Under the pieces are notes generated by a model. It was not told the origin of the DNA. It searched no databases and saw only the letters and a list, made by a program, of their open reading frames with translations. A DNA stretch of 9,159 bases from Candidatus Sumerlaeota bacterium (GTDB lineage: Bacteria > Sumerlaeota > Sumerlaeia > JADFCT01), in contig JADFCT010000139.1 of NCBI GenBank assembly GCA_017161665.1, positions 1 through 9,159 of the forward strand. The letters are read 5' to 3'. The position numbers were made by a program, and so were the translations under genes. Below, piece by piece: positions 1 through 6,133 of this stretch. Every line of letters starts with the position of its first letter. Position 1 is the first letter of the stretch.

Positions 1-75
1 GTTGAGGCTTTTTCGCAAAGCATCAGAATACAATGGTTTGCGTCTATTCGCTACGAGCAACTGCCGTTTTTAGGT

Positions 76-1332
76 TCAATACTGCGCTTTGCGCCGGCGA
101 ACGGTTGGCTGATGGGGGGCCATGGGCTCGTATTTGTACAGGATGTCATTGAGACGAACGGTTTCCTCGCAGGGAAAGGTGACCATGGCGCCGGGATGAG
201 CCTGCTTGAGTTCGACGCCTTCGTCCTGGAGGGATTCAACGCGGCCTTCGACGGCGCCGGTGGTGGGGCCGATGATGACATATTCGTCACCCGGGGTAAA
301 GACGGCCGCTTCAATGCGGGCATAGGCGATTCGGGGTTTCTTGTAGTAGTTCAGGATCCGGCCGACCTGAATTTTTCGGGCGGTGGCGTGGCTGCCGTAC
401 TGGCTCGTGATGGTTTCGGAACCGGGGCGGCCGAAATAGAATCCATCGGAAAAACCGCGGTTGAAGTATTTGGCCAGTTCCTTTTTGGCCCAGGCTTTCC
501 ATGCCGGCGTCAGTTCGCCCTCTCCATGCCGTTCAACGGCTTCCTTGTAGAGCGAAACGGCTCGCGCCGCGTATTCGGCGCTTCTCATGCGGCCTTCGAT
601 TTTGAAGGCGTCCACGCCGGCGTCGATGATCTGATCCACAAATTCAAGGGTACACAAATCCTTGGGCGACAGGATGTAGTCTTCTCCCAGGATCAGCCCC
701 CCCGCGGCGTCATCGGCTGGGCGAATTTCGTATTCCCGCCGACAGGGCTGGACACATTCACCGCGATTGGCGCTGCGATCGAACAGGTGATGGCTGAGAA
801 AACAGCGCCCACTGACGGCCACACACATGGCGCCATGGACGAAGACCTCAATGTGTCCCTGGTCACGGGGAACGGCGCGGCGAATGGCTCGAATCTGCTC
901 CAGTGTGCACTCACGGGCCAGCACGACCCGTTTGGCCCCCAAGGCGCAGTAATGGCGAAAGGCTTCGGCATTGGAAACGGACGCCTGTGTGCTGACACAG
1001 AAGGGCGCGCCTTCGTCGATACACGTCTGAATCACCGCGGGATCCCAACAGACAATCATATCGATCCCCGCGTCGGCGGCCTTCCGAATCAGACGCTTCA
1101 TATCGTCGAGTTCGTCTTGATAGATGATTGTGTTAAGGGTCAGGTGCGCGCGAACACCGCCGTCGTGAACGAAGGCGATGATTTCAGGCAATTCATCGAC
1201 GGTAAAGTTTTTGGCCCGGGCGCGCATGTTGAACCCCCGCACACCGAAATAAACGGCGTCGGCGCCGGCGCCGACCACGGCGGCCAGGGTGTTTCGATCC
1301 CCTGCGGGGGCGATGATTTGCGGATGCGTCAT
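76..1332 (-). CDS. U32 family protein, TrhP/YegQ-like (tRNA hydroxylation)
   Basis: 418 residues. The U32 signature is clear: EVFVHGAMC followed by GRCFLS at residues 162-180, and the second hallmark FKIEGRMRS at 243-251. The N-terminal half (LSPAG-like APAGD at 8-12, GADAVYFG at 23-30) is the TIM-barrel start typical of the family. Cys170, Cys177 and Cys193, with Cys227 or Cys197, are candidates for the iron-sulfur ligands known in U32 proteins. The last ~90 residues fit a U32 C-terminal beta-barrel domain (GRILNYYKK, then VFTPGDEY). Known relatives of this length (E. coli YegQ/TrhP, Bacillus YrrO) use prephenate-linked chemistry to hydroxylate U34 of tRNA; others act in rRNA or ubiquinone hydroxylation, and the old name 'peptidase U32' is probably misleading. 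It starts 16 bp after the hpt stop, so it is likely last in that operon. The exact substrate is inferred; family membership is firm. Confidence 0.93.
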   Translation of the reverse strand: MTHPQIIAPAGDRNTLAAVVGAGADAVYFGVRGFNMRARAKNFTVDELPEIIAFVHDGGVRAHLTLNTIIYQDELDDMKRLIRKAADAGIDMIVCWDPAVIQTCIDEGAPFCVSTQASVSNAEAFRHYCALGAKRVVLARECTLEQIRAIRRAVPRDQGHIEVFVHGAMCVAVSGRCFLSHHLFDRSANRGECVQPCRREYEIRPADDAAGGLILGEDYILSPKDLCTLEFVDQIIDAGVDAFKIEGRMRSAEYAARAVSLYKEAVERHGEGELTPAWKAWAKKELAKYFNRGFSDGFYFGRPGSETITSQYGSHATARKIQVGRILNYYKKPRIAYARIEAAVFTPGDEYVIIGPTTGAVEGRVESLQDEGVELKQAHPGAMVTFPCEETVRLNDILYKYEPMAPHQPTVRRRKAQY

Positions 1333-1348
1333 TGATGGTCTCGTCGTG

Positions 1349-1912
1349 TTACGATGGATCGGCGATTGATGGGGACGTCAGAACGGCGACATAGGGCAAA
1401 TGTCGCCAGGCCTCATCACAATCCAGGCCGTACCCAACGATGAAGCGATCGTCAATCTCCGCGCCGATGTAGCGCAGATTCGCGGGAAAGACCGGGCCAC
1501 GCCGTTTGGCGAAAAGGCTGCAAAGCGCCACGCTCCGGGCCTCGTGTCGGCGCAGATAGTCTTCGATGGTCGCCAGCGTACGCCCCGTGTCATAAATATC
1601 CTCGACCACGATCACATGCTTTCCGGTCAGATCGGTATCGGGACTCTTGGTGATGGCCACGGCGCCTGTGGACTGGGTCCCATCGTAGCTGCGGGCGCCG
1701 ATCAGGTCGATTTGATGGGGCGCCTGAATCCGTCGGGAAAGATCCGACAGAAAATAGAGCGCGCCCTTGAGGACGCCCAGCAGGACGAGCGACTCGCCGA
1801 CGCCTTGATAGTCGGCGTCAATCTGGCCCGCGACCCGAGCGACAATGCTTGAAAGGTCTTCGGGTGAAAAAAGCCTTTCGCCCAGTAGGAATGTTTCGTT
1901 GGGTGCGCTCAT
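1349..1912 (-). CDS. hpt: Hypoxanthine phosphoribosyltransferase
   Basis: 187 residues, the usual length for the family. It makes IMP (and usually GMP) from hypoxanthine (guanine) and PRPP in cytoplasmic purine salvage. Sequence evidence: the PRPP-binding motif VIVVEDIYDTGRT at residues 100-112 with its paired acidic residues; the pyrophosphate-binding GVLKGA loop at 46-51; a flexible-loop region SYDGTQSTG at 75-83; and the purine-binding C-terminal region IVGYGLDCDEAWRHLPYVAVL, split here as 158-167 and 168-178, which is diagnostic for the hypoxanthine type rather than adenine or xanthine enzymes. The start ATG is 13 bp after the stop of the lipoprotein gene and has only a weak ribosome site, consistent with translation from a polycistronic message. 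Nothing is missing or broken. Confidence 0.95.
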   Translation of the reverse strand: MSAPNETFLLGERLFSPEDLSSIVARVAGQIDADYQGVGESLVLLGVLKGALYFLSDLSRRIQAPHQIDLIGARSYDGTQSTGAVAITKSPDTDLTGKHVIVVEDIYDTGRTLATIEDYLRRHEARSVALCSLFAKRRGPVFPANLRYIGAEIDDRFIVGYGLDCDEAWRHLPYVAVLTSPSIADPS

Positions 1913-1925
1913 CGAGTCCGCCGGA

Positions 1926-2471
1926 TTACTTATTGGTCATGGATGGGAAATCCTGCGTGCCCACCAGTTCGCCCTTTTCGTTATAACGAAGGCGCAGTCC
2001 CTTGTAGTAAACCAGTTCACGGGTAAATTTCGTGCTATAGGAATACTCGTTGATATCATCGGGATCGCCATGTTCACAGAAGGCGTTTTTGATGTCGCTG
2101 AGGAACCGGACTTCCACCTCGTCGGGACCGGGGAAGAGAATTTCGGCGTCGCGATCCAGGTAAATCCAGGAGCGCTTGATCTGGCGATCCCGTTTTTGCT
2201 TCAACGCCACCATCTGGTGAAAATAATCCGTGGGGCTGCCGTCTTCGTTCCAATACATCCACATATAATCGGGCGGCCCGTAGCGGTCATAGGTATCGCG
2301 TTCGAGGGCCGAGAGTTTTTCCAGATTCTTTTCATTGATGTTGGGCAAGGCCACATTGACCGAAAAGCCGGGATTGATCCGGTAGTGCTGTTTGTTCATG
2401 CAGCCCGTGGATACGAAAAGGGCCAACGCGATGCCCCCCCCAATCGTAAGTTTTTGGTATGATCGCAACAT
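1926..2471 (-). CDS. Predicted small lipoprotein, unknown function
   Basis: 181 residues; I do not recognise the family. Residues 1-23 form a signal peptide (basic MLRSYQK, hydrophobic LTIGGGIALALFV) ending STGC with Cys24 as the likely lipidated residue. The lipobox is imperfect, with Ser at -3, so an ordinary exported protein is possible. The mature part is rich in Tyr, Asp and Lys. It has two similar short segments, YDRYGPPD at 61-68 and FCEHGDPDD at 131-139, and ends with YYKGLRLRYNEKGELV at 155-170, which resembles the last strands of SmpA/BamE-like outer-membrane lipoprotein domains; GWxTD-domain proteins also carry a YGPPD motif. The start is supported by GGGGAAAG at 2483-2476 and by the signal peptide; a later ATG at 2400 would remove it. 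It is first in the leftward operon with hpt and the U32 gene. Confidence 0.8.
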   Translation of the reverse strand: MLRSYQKLTIGGGIALALFVSTGCMNKQHYRINPGFSVNVALPNINEKNLEKLSALERDTYDRYGPPDYMWMYWNEDGSPTDYFHQMVALKQKRDRQIKRSWIYLDRDAEILFPGPDEVEVRFLSDIKNAFCEHGDPDDINEYSYSTKFTRELVYYKGLRLRYNEKGELVGTQDFPSMTNK

Positions 2472-2475
2472 TTTG

Positions 2476-2483
2476 CTTTCCCC
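2476..2483 (-). promoter_or_regulatory. Ribosome binding site of the lipoprotein gene
   Basis: The minus strand reads GGGGAAAG four bases before the ATG at 2471. It favours this start, with the signal peptide, over the internal ATG at 2400. Confidence 0.6.
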
Positions 2484-2496
2484 GCCTTGACAAAGG

Positions 2497-2508
2497 ATCG
2501 GATCCGAT
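2497..2508. promoter_or_regulatory. 12-bp perfect palindrome, candidate operator
   Basis: ATCGGATCCGAT is a perfect palindrome filling most of the spacer between the -35 and -10 of the rightward promoter. It also covers the predicted leftward start site and touches its -10. A dimeric regulator bound here would block both operons. A 12-bp palindrome occurs by chance about once per 4 kb, so position rather than rarity is the argument. Confidence 0.4.
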
Positions 2509-2512
2509 TATA
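2507..2512 (-). promoter_or_regulatory. Candidate -10 element for the leftward lipoprotein-hpt-U32 operon
   Basis: The octamer ATTATAAT at 2507-2514 equals its own reverse complement, so the minus strand also reads TATAAT, at 2512-2507. Transcription would start near 2500, giving a leader of about 29 bases before the ATG at 2471, a sensible distance. No good -35 hexamer is present 16-18 bp upstream (CTCACA at best), so the leftward promoter is predicted to be weaker than the rightward one or activator-dependent. Confidence 0.5.
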
Positions 2513-2615
2513 ATAACCGAATATTTGTGTGTGAGGATAGGCAGGGGGGTAAGGGGGCGCAAGGCAGAAAAAAGACCGGGAATCGCCGACGCGTCTTGGA
2601 ATGACCAATATCCAT

Positions 2616-2622
2616 AGGGAGG
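2616..2622 (+). promoter_or_regulatory. Ribosome binding site of the first cytochrome gene
   Basis: AGGGAGG lies seven bases before the ATG at 2630. This strong site fixes the start, and the encoded signal peptide agrees. Confidence 0.8.
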
Positions 2623-2629
2623 TTTTTCA

Positions 2630-4234
2630 ATGATCAGCCGATCGAACCATTTATTAGGATGGACAATGCTTGCTGTCGCGTGGGTTTCCGTAACGGCAAG
2701 TCCTGCCGCTGAAGCGGCAAGCGAACCGAATCCCTCGCTGGAAATAACAAAGGGCGCGAACCTGACCATTCTGCATGGTGGACAGCGATTCGGAGATCTG
2801 GAGCCCTGTTCGTGTCCCACGAACGAAACGGGGGGCGTGGACCGTGAGGCCCAACATGTGGCCGACTATCGCAAAGCGCTGGGCGATATCCTGCTCGTCG
2901 AAGCCGGCGGCATCATGACACCGGCGGGCCAGGAAGAGTATCGGGCGGTGGCGCTGAAGTTCATCTATCAGGCATTGGTCGCCATGGGGTACGACGCGAT
3001 CAATATCGGCGCGTGGGAACTGAGACTTGGCGTGGAATACGTGACACACTATGTCAAAGAAAGCGGCGCCCCTGCGGTCTCGGCCAACGTCATGGCCGTG
3101 GACGGCAAGACGCCTCTTTTTCCGAAATATCGGATTATTGAAAAGAAACTGGCCGACGGCCAGACAATCAAAATCGGCATTACCGGCGCCACGGCTTCGA
3201 AGTACATCCCCCGTCCCCCCGATCCCAACCGGATGTCGAATGCGAGCAAGGAACTGATGGCGTTGCGGGATCAGCGTGATGAGCCGATTCTCAAATTGGA
3301 TTCGATCCTGGACCGGGCGACGCGGAAAATGGTCCCCAAGACGGGCAAGAACCCATTGAACCTGCCCGTGGAAAAGGCTGTCGTCATCAACTATGTGCAA
3401 GCCCTTGAATCGGCCCTGGCGGAGATGAAGCCGCAATGTGATCTGTCCGTCGTTCTCTTCGACGGCGGCTCTTTTGAAGCCGAATATCTGGCTAAAGTAC
3501 TGGACGCCGACGTGTTGTTGACCAATGAAGCGCGAACCCCACCGGCGCCCCCCGAACAGCAACCCGCCGTCATCGAGGGGACCATTGTCAGTTACAGTGG
3601 CATTTACGGGCGCGCCCTGGGGCGGATGGACCTGGCTGTTCAAAAAGACACCAAGCCCAAAATGGTCGCCGGCTATGCCATCACCATCGGCCGGAACGAC
3701 CCCATGCTGGACTCCATGACGAAACTCATGCACAAGTATCGCAGCGAGCGCCGGGCCATCAAGAGCGATTACGATCCTCAGGTCACGAAGGTCAATTATG
3801 TGGGCCATGAAATTTGTCGGCGGTGTCACCCCGACGAACATGCCCACTGGTCGGGCACGACCCACGCCGAAGCGTATCTGCGTCTCGTGGCGCGCGGCGA
3901 GGATGACGACAAGGATCAACTGGCCCGTGTCGTCACCGGCATGGGGGAACTGGGGGGCTTTACGACATTTGAAAAGTCCAACTATCTGGCCAATGTGCAG
4001 TGCGAAGTGTGTCACGGACCGGGACACAAGCATCAGGTCAATCAACGGCTCAAGGCGATTCAGGAAAAGTTCCCGAACATGAAGATGACCGTGCGACCGG
4101 CGCCGATGAAGAAAGACTTCACGGAGCAGGACTGTGTGACGTGTCACAGCAAACAAGACGATCCGGACTTTGACTTCAAGGCAGCTCTTGAGAAAGTCCG
4201 TCACACCAAGCCTGAGCAGCCGACGGTGGAATAA
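2630..4234 (+). CDS. Exported trihaem c-type cytochrome with degenerate UshA-like metallophosphatase domain (paralog 1)
   Basis: 534 residues. Residues 1-29 are a Sec signal peptide (hydrophobic WTMLAVAWVSVTA, cleavage near AEA-A), so it acts in the periplasm. Residues ~43-350 resemble a 5'-nucleotidase/UshA metallophosphatase fold: strand LTILHGG, YDAINIG (121-127), VSANV (150-154), IGITGAT (182-188), VVLFDGG (274-280), GIYGRALGRMDL (324-335). The metal-binding motifs are gone: DxHG reads GGQRFG, GNHE reads GAWE (127-130), and GHSH is replaced near TNEA. EPCSC (58-62) is shared with the next gene. Residues ~388-530 are a cytochrome c554-like domain with CxxCH at 396-400, 458-462 and 502-506, the candidate axial His412 in the HWSGTTHA segment, and CHGPG after the middle site. 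Relatives usually carry a fourth CxxCH before TG..GGF; here it is QLARV (430-434). It needs the Ccm or Ccs haem-attachment system, not in this window. Probable role: periplasmic electron transfer or sensing; partner unknown. Confidence 0.88.
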   Translation: MISRSNHLLGWTMLAVAWVSVTASPAAEAASEPNPSLEITKGANLTILHGGQRFGDLEPCSCPTNETGGVDREAQHVADYRKALGDILLVEAGGIMTPAGQEEYRAVALKFIYQALVAMGYDAINIGAWELRLGVEYVTHYVKESGAPAVSANVMAVDGKTPLFPKYRIIEKKLADGQTIKIGITGATASKYIPRPPDPNRMSNASKELMALRDQRDEPILKLDSILDRATRKMVPKTGKNPLNLPVEKAVVINYVQALESALAEMKPQCDLSVVLFDGGSFEAEYLAKVLDADVLLTNEARTPPAPPEQQPAVIEGTIVSYSGIYGRALGRMDLAVQKDTKPKMVAGYAITIGRNDPMLDSMTKLMHKYRSERRAIKSDYDPQVTKVNYVGHEICRRCHPDEHAHWSGTTHAEAYLRLVARGEDDDKDQLARVVTGMGELGGFTTFEKSNYLANVQCEVCHGPGHKHQVNQRLKAIQEKFPNMKMTVRPAPMKKDFTEQDCVTCHSKQDDPDFDFKAALEKVRHTKPEQPTVE

Positions 4235-4257
4235 TCCGGGGCCTCAGCGATCACGAA

Positions 4258-4292
4258 ATCGGCGGGATGACGGTTGCATGTCTCCCGCCGAT
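4258..4292 (+). terminator. Stem-loop between the two cytochrome genes (terminator, attenuator or mRNA processing/stability element)
   Basis: ATCGGCGGGA (4258-4267) pairs perfectly with TCCCGCCGAT (4283-4292). After a one-base bulge, GAC (4269-4271) pairs with GTC (4280-4282), leaving an 8-base loop. The stem is GC-rich; the following bases CATTGTTTAATT contain only a broken T run, so termination would be partial. It starts 24 bp after the stop of the first cytochrome and ends 49 bp before the second, a position that would let the first gene be expressed above the second. Confidence 0.55.
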
Positions 4293-4329
4293 CATTGTTT
4301 AATTCGCGCCGAGTTTCAGTGTTTCAAAT

Positions 4330-4336
4330 GGAGAGG
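4330..4336 (+). promoter_or_regulatory. Ribosome binding site of the second cytochrome gene
   Basis: GGAGAGG lies five bases before the ATG at 4342 and supports that start. Confidence 0.75.
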
Positions 4337-4341
4337 CGTTT

Positions 4342-5814
4342 ATGCGGAGTTGGTCTGGAATTGGGATCGGATTGTGCCTGGGCCTCCTGTGCAGCGGGAT
4401 TGGCCGGAGCGCGGAAGCGGATTGGACCATTCTATACGCTGGCAACCGGCTGGGGACTCTGGAGCCGTGTTCATGCATCATGAGCGAAGCGCCGGGCGGT
4501 GTGGACCGCGAGGCGTGGTTGATCGACCAATTTCGGAAAGACACACCGGCCACGATTGTGCTGGACGTGGGGGGGCTGACAGGAACGCCGGGGGCGGAGC
4601 GCCCCGCCCGCATTCGACTGGTTCACGCGTACATGGCCCTGACCGCCATCGGCTATGACGCCATCAACGTGGGCCATGGCGCCCTGAGCGCAGGGGTGGA
4701 CTCTATCGTTCGCTGGCGAAAACAGTACCGGGTCCCTCTGGTATCGGCCAATGTGGTGGACGCGCAGGGGAAACCGATCTTTGACACATTTCGCATTCTG
4801 GAGTTGCGAACGAAGGCTGGCGAGCCAATCCGCCTGGGCGTGACGGGCGTCACCGCCGCGCGATTCATCGCGGGAAGCGCGGGGAGCGCTCTCTCCGAAG
4901 ACGCCTTGAGCCGGAGTCCGGCGCCGGGTGTTCGTATTGAAAACATGTTCGACCGACTCCCGGCGGTTCTGGAAGCGATGCGCGTCCAATGCGATGTAAC
5001 GGTGGTCTTATGTGACGGCGGAAAAACCGCGGCCCAGGCCATTGCGCAACGGCTGAAGCCGGATGTGGTGTTGACGAACGTGTTCGGCCCCCCGACGGCG
5101 ACGAGGGAAGCGAGCGGGATTGTGGGCGAGAGTGGTTTGTATGGCCGCGCCCTGGGCCGCCTGGACCTGAGCCTTGAGGTGTCCGCATCCGGAGACGCCA
5201 CGCCACGCCTTCAATTGCGCCAGGCGATTCCGTTCCCGATCAGCGCAGGAGCCAAACGGTCGCCGGAATTAAAGAAACTCCTGAATGATTTTCTCCTGGT
5301 TCAGGCGCGGGCCTTATCTCAGATGCAACGGGAAGCGCAAGGACGCAAAATTTCATATATGGGCGCCGAATCGTGTCGTTCCTGTCATGCGGGCCCCTGG
5401 GAGCACTGGCGAACCACCGCCCATGCCGGCGCGTATGACGCGCTGGTCAAACGTGGTGAGACGGACGACGACCTCCAGCTGGCTCGAGCAGTGACCGGTT
5501 ATCGACGGCTGGGCGGATTTGTGTCCGCAGAGCGTTCGGGCGACTTGGGCGGTGTGCAATGTGAGGCCTGTCACGGACCGGGCAAAGACCATGTCCGGGA
5601 TCATCTGCTTTTGAAGGCCCGTGCGGGTTTGCCCCTTCAACCGGAGAGCCAAGGCGCCCCACCCATCGCCATGCTCCTGCCGGACGAGGTGACTTGCTTG
5701 TCGTGTCATGACCGCGAGACGGATCCGGATTTTGAGTATGAAGCCGCTCTGAAGCGCGTTCGACATCCGCGGCCCCAGGCCCCGAAAGGGCAGGCGAACG
5801 ATGGCGAATCCTGA
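4342..5814 (+). CDS. Exported trihaem c-type cytochrome with degenerate UshA-like metallophosphatase domain (paralog 2)
   Basis: 490 residues, a paralog of the preceding gene in the same order of domains. Signal peptide at 1-26 (hydrophobic IGIGLCLGLLCSGI, cleavage near RSA-EA). Shared landmarks: EPCSC (41-45), GGVDREA (52-58), YDAINVG (105-111), VSANV (134-138), VTGVTAARFI (167-176), VVLCDGG (221-227), GLYGRALGRLDL (265-276). The metallophosphatase ligands are again missing: AGNRLG for DxHG, GHGA (111-114) for GNHE, no GHSH. CxxCH sites are at 345-349, 407-411 and 452-456, with His361 in the WRTTAHA segment and a final VRH at 473-475. The expected second haem site is QLARA (379-383). It lacks about 36 residues that paralog 1 has between the ITG.TA.K/RFI strand and the next helix. 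The C-terminal domains look roughly half identical, so the duplication is old and both copies have been kept. It overlaps the next gene by 14 bp. Confidence 0.88.
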   Translation: MRSWSGIGIGLCLGLLCSGIGRSAEADWTILYAGNRLGTLEPCSCIMSEAPGGVDREAWLIDQFRKDTPATIVLDVGGLTGTPGAERPARIRLVHAYMALTAIGYDAINVGHGALSAGVDSIVRWRKQYRVPLVSANVVDAQGKPIFDTFRILELRTKAGEPIRLGVTGVTAARFIAGSAGSALSEDALSRSPAPGVRIENMFDRLPAVLEAMRVQCDVTVVLCDGGKTAAQAIAQRLKPDVVLTNVFGPPTATREASGIVGESGLYGRALGRLDLSLEVSASGDATPRLQLRQAIPFPISAGAKRSPELKKLLNDFLLVQARALSQMQREAQGRKISYMGAESCRSCHAGPWEHWRTTAHAGAYDALVKRGETDDDLQLARAVTGYRRLGGFVSAERSGDLGGVQCEACHGPGKDHVRDHLLLKARAGLPLQPESQGAPPIAMLLPDEVTCLSCHDRETDPDFEYEAALKRVRHPRPQAPKGQANDGES

Positions 5815-6097
5815 GAAGCACACCTGTAACTGGTGTGGGCGGGTCCTGGTCGGGAAGGAACTGGCGTTTTTGCTGAAAATCGAGATGATGGCGGATCCCT
5901 CCCCCCCGGAAATAACGAAGGAGGATTTGAAGAAAAGCTGGGTGGATGAAATCGAAGCGCTGGCCAAAGCCATGGAGGGCATGGATCCCCGCGAGGCCGA
6001 AGATGAAGTCTATGAGTCCTATTCCTTCTGGCTGTGTGGGGCCTGTCGCATCCGGCTCCACAAACGATTAAAATATCCGTTTTTTTCCGCGGACTGA
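5801..6097 (+). CDS. Small protein with two CxxC pairs, putative zinc-binding, unknown function
   Basis: 98 residues, not recognised. CNWCG near the N-terminus (Cys9, Cys12) and CGACR near the C-terminus (Cys79, Cys82) make a split four-cysteine site typical of zinc ribbons. The 66 residues between are mostly charged and probably helical (EDLKKSWVDEIEALAKAMEG at 41-60). The tail HKRLKYPFF is basic and aromatic. There is no signal peptide, so it is predicted to be cytoplasmic, unlike the cytochrome upstream. Its ATG lies inside the end of that gene (14-bp overlap in another frame), with AAAGGGCAGG just upstream, so the two are probably translationally coupled. It could be a small adaptor or a regulator; iron-sulfur binding is an alternative to zinc. 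The coding call is supported by the overlap, the paired cysteines and codon use like its neighbours. Confidence 0.78.
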   Translation: MANPEKHTCNWCGRVLVGKELAFLLKIEMMADPSPPEITKEDLKKSWVDEIEALAKAMEGMDPREAEDEVYESYSFWLCGACRIRLHKRLKYPFFSAD

Positions 6098-6133
6098 ATC
6101 CTGCTGAATTGCGAGTTTTTGAGTCGATCGCCT

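Larger units (their letters stand above)
2487..2514 (+). promoter_or_regulatory. Consensus sigma70-type promoter for the cytochrome operon
   Basis: TTGACA at 2487-2492 and TATAAT at 2509-2514 are exact consensus hexamers 16 bp apart. Transcription would start near 2521 and give a 5' leader of about 109 bases before the ATG at 2630. Such a perfect match is rare and suggests a strong promoter, or one that needs repression; see the palindrome in its spacer. That the organism's main sigma factor reads this consensus is assumed. Confidence 0.75.

Noticed and set aside
7..21. Small hairpin (GCTTT/AAAGC) downstream of the U32 gene, considered as its terminator.
   Set aside because: The stem is only 5 bp, AT-rich and lacks a following T run on the minus strand.
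112..1335. Long open frame on the plus strand opposite the U32 gene.
   Set aside because: It lies wholly antisense to a gene with clear family motifs and shows no recognisable domain; it follows from codon bias in GC-rich DNA.
2541..2566. G-rich stretch (runs of six and five G) in the leader of the cytochrome mRNA, a possible G-quadruplex.
   Set aside because: Only two long G runs are present, so a stable three-tier quadruplex is not supported; at most a weak two-tier structure.
2654..4204. 516-codon open frame on the minus strand opposite the first cytochrome.
   Set aside because: Its translation is low-complexity, rich in His, Arg and Gly, and matches nothing; the plus strand carries a signal peptide and haem motifs.
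6119..6133. TTG at 6119 as start of the DUF1638-hydantoinase gene.
   Set aside because: It would add only five residues, none needed for a domain, and its GAG upstream is just three bases away; ATG at 6134 is preferred, though not proven.
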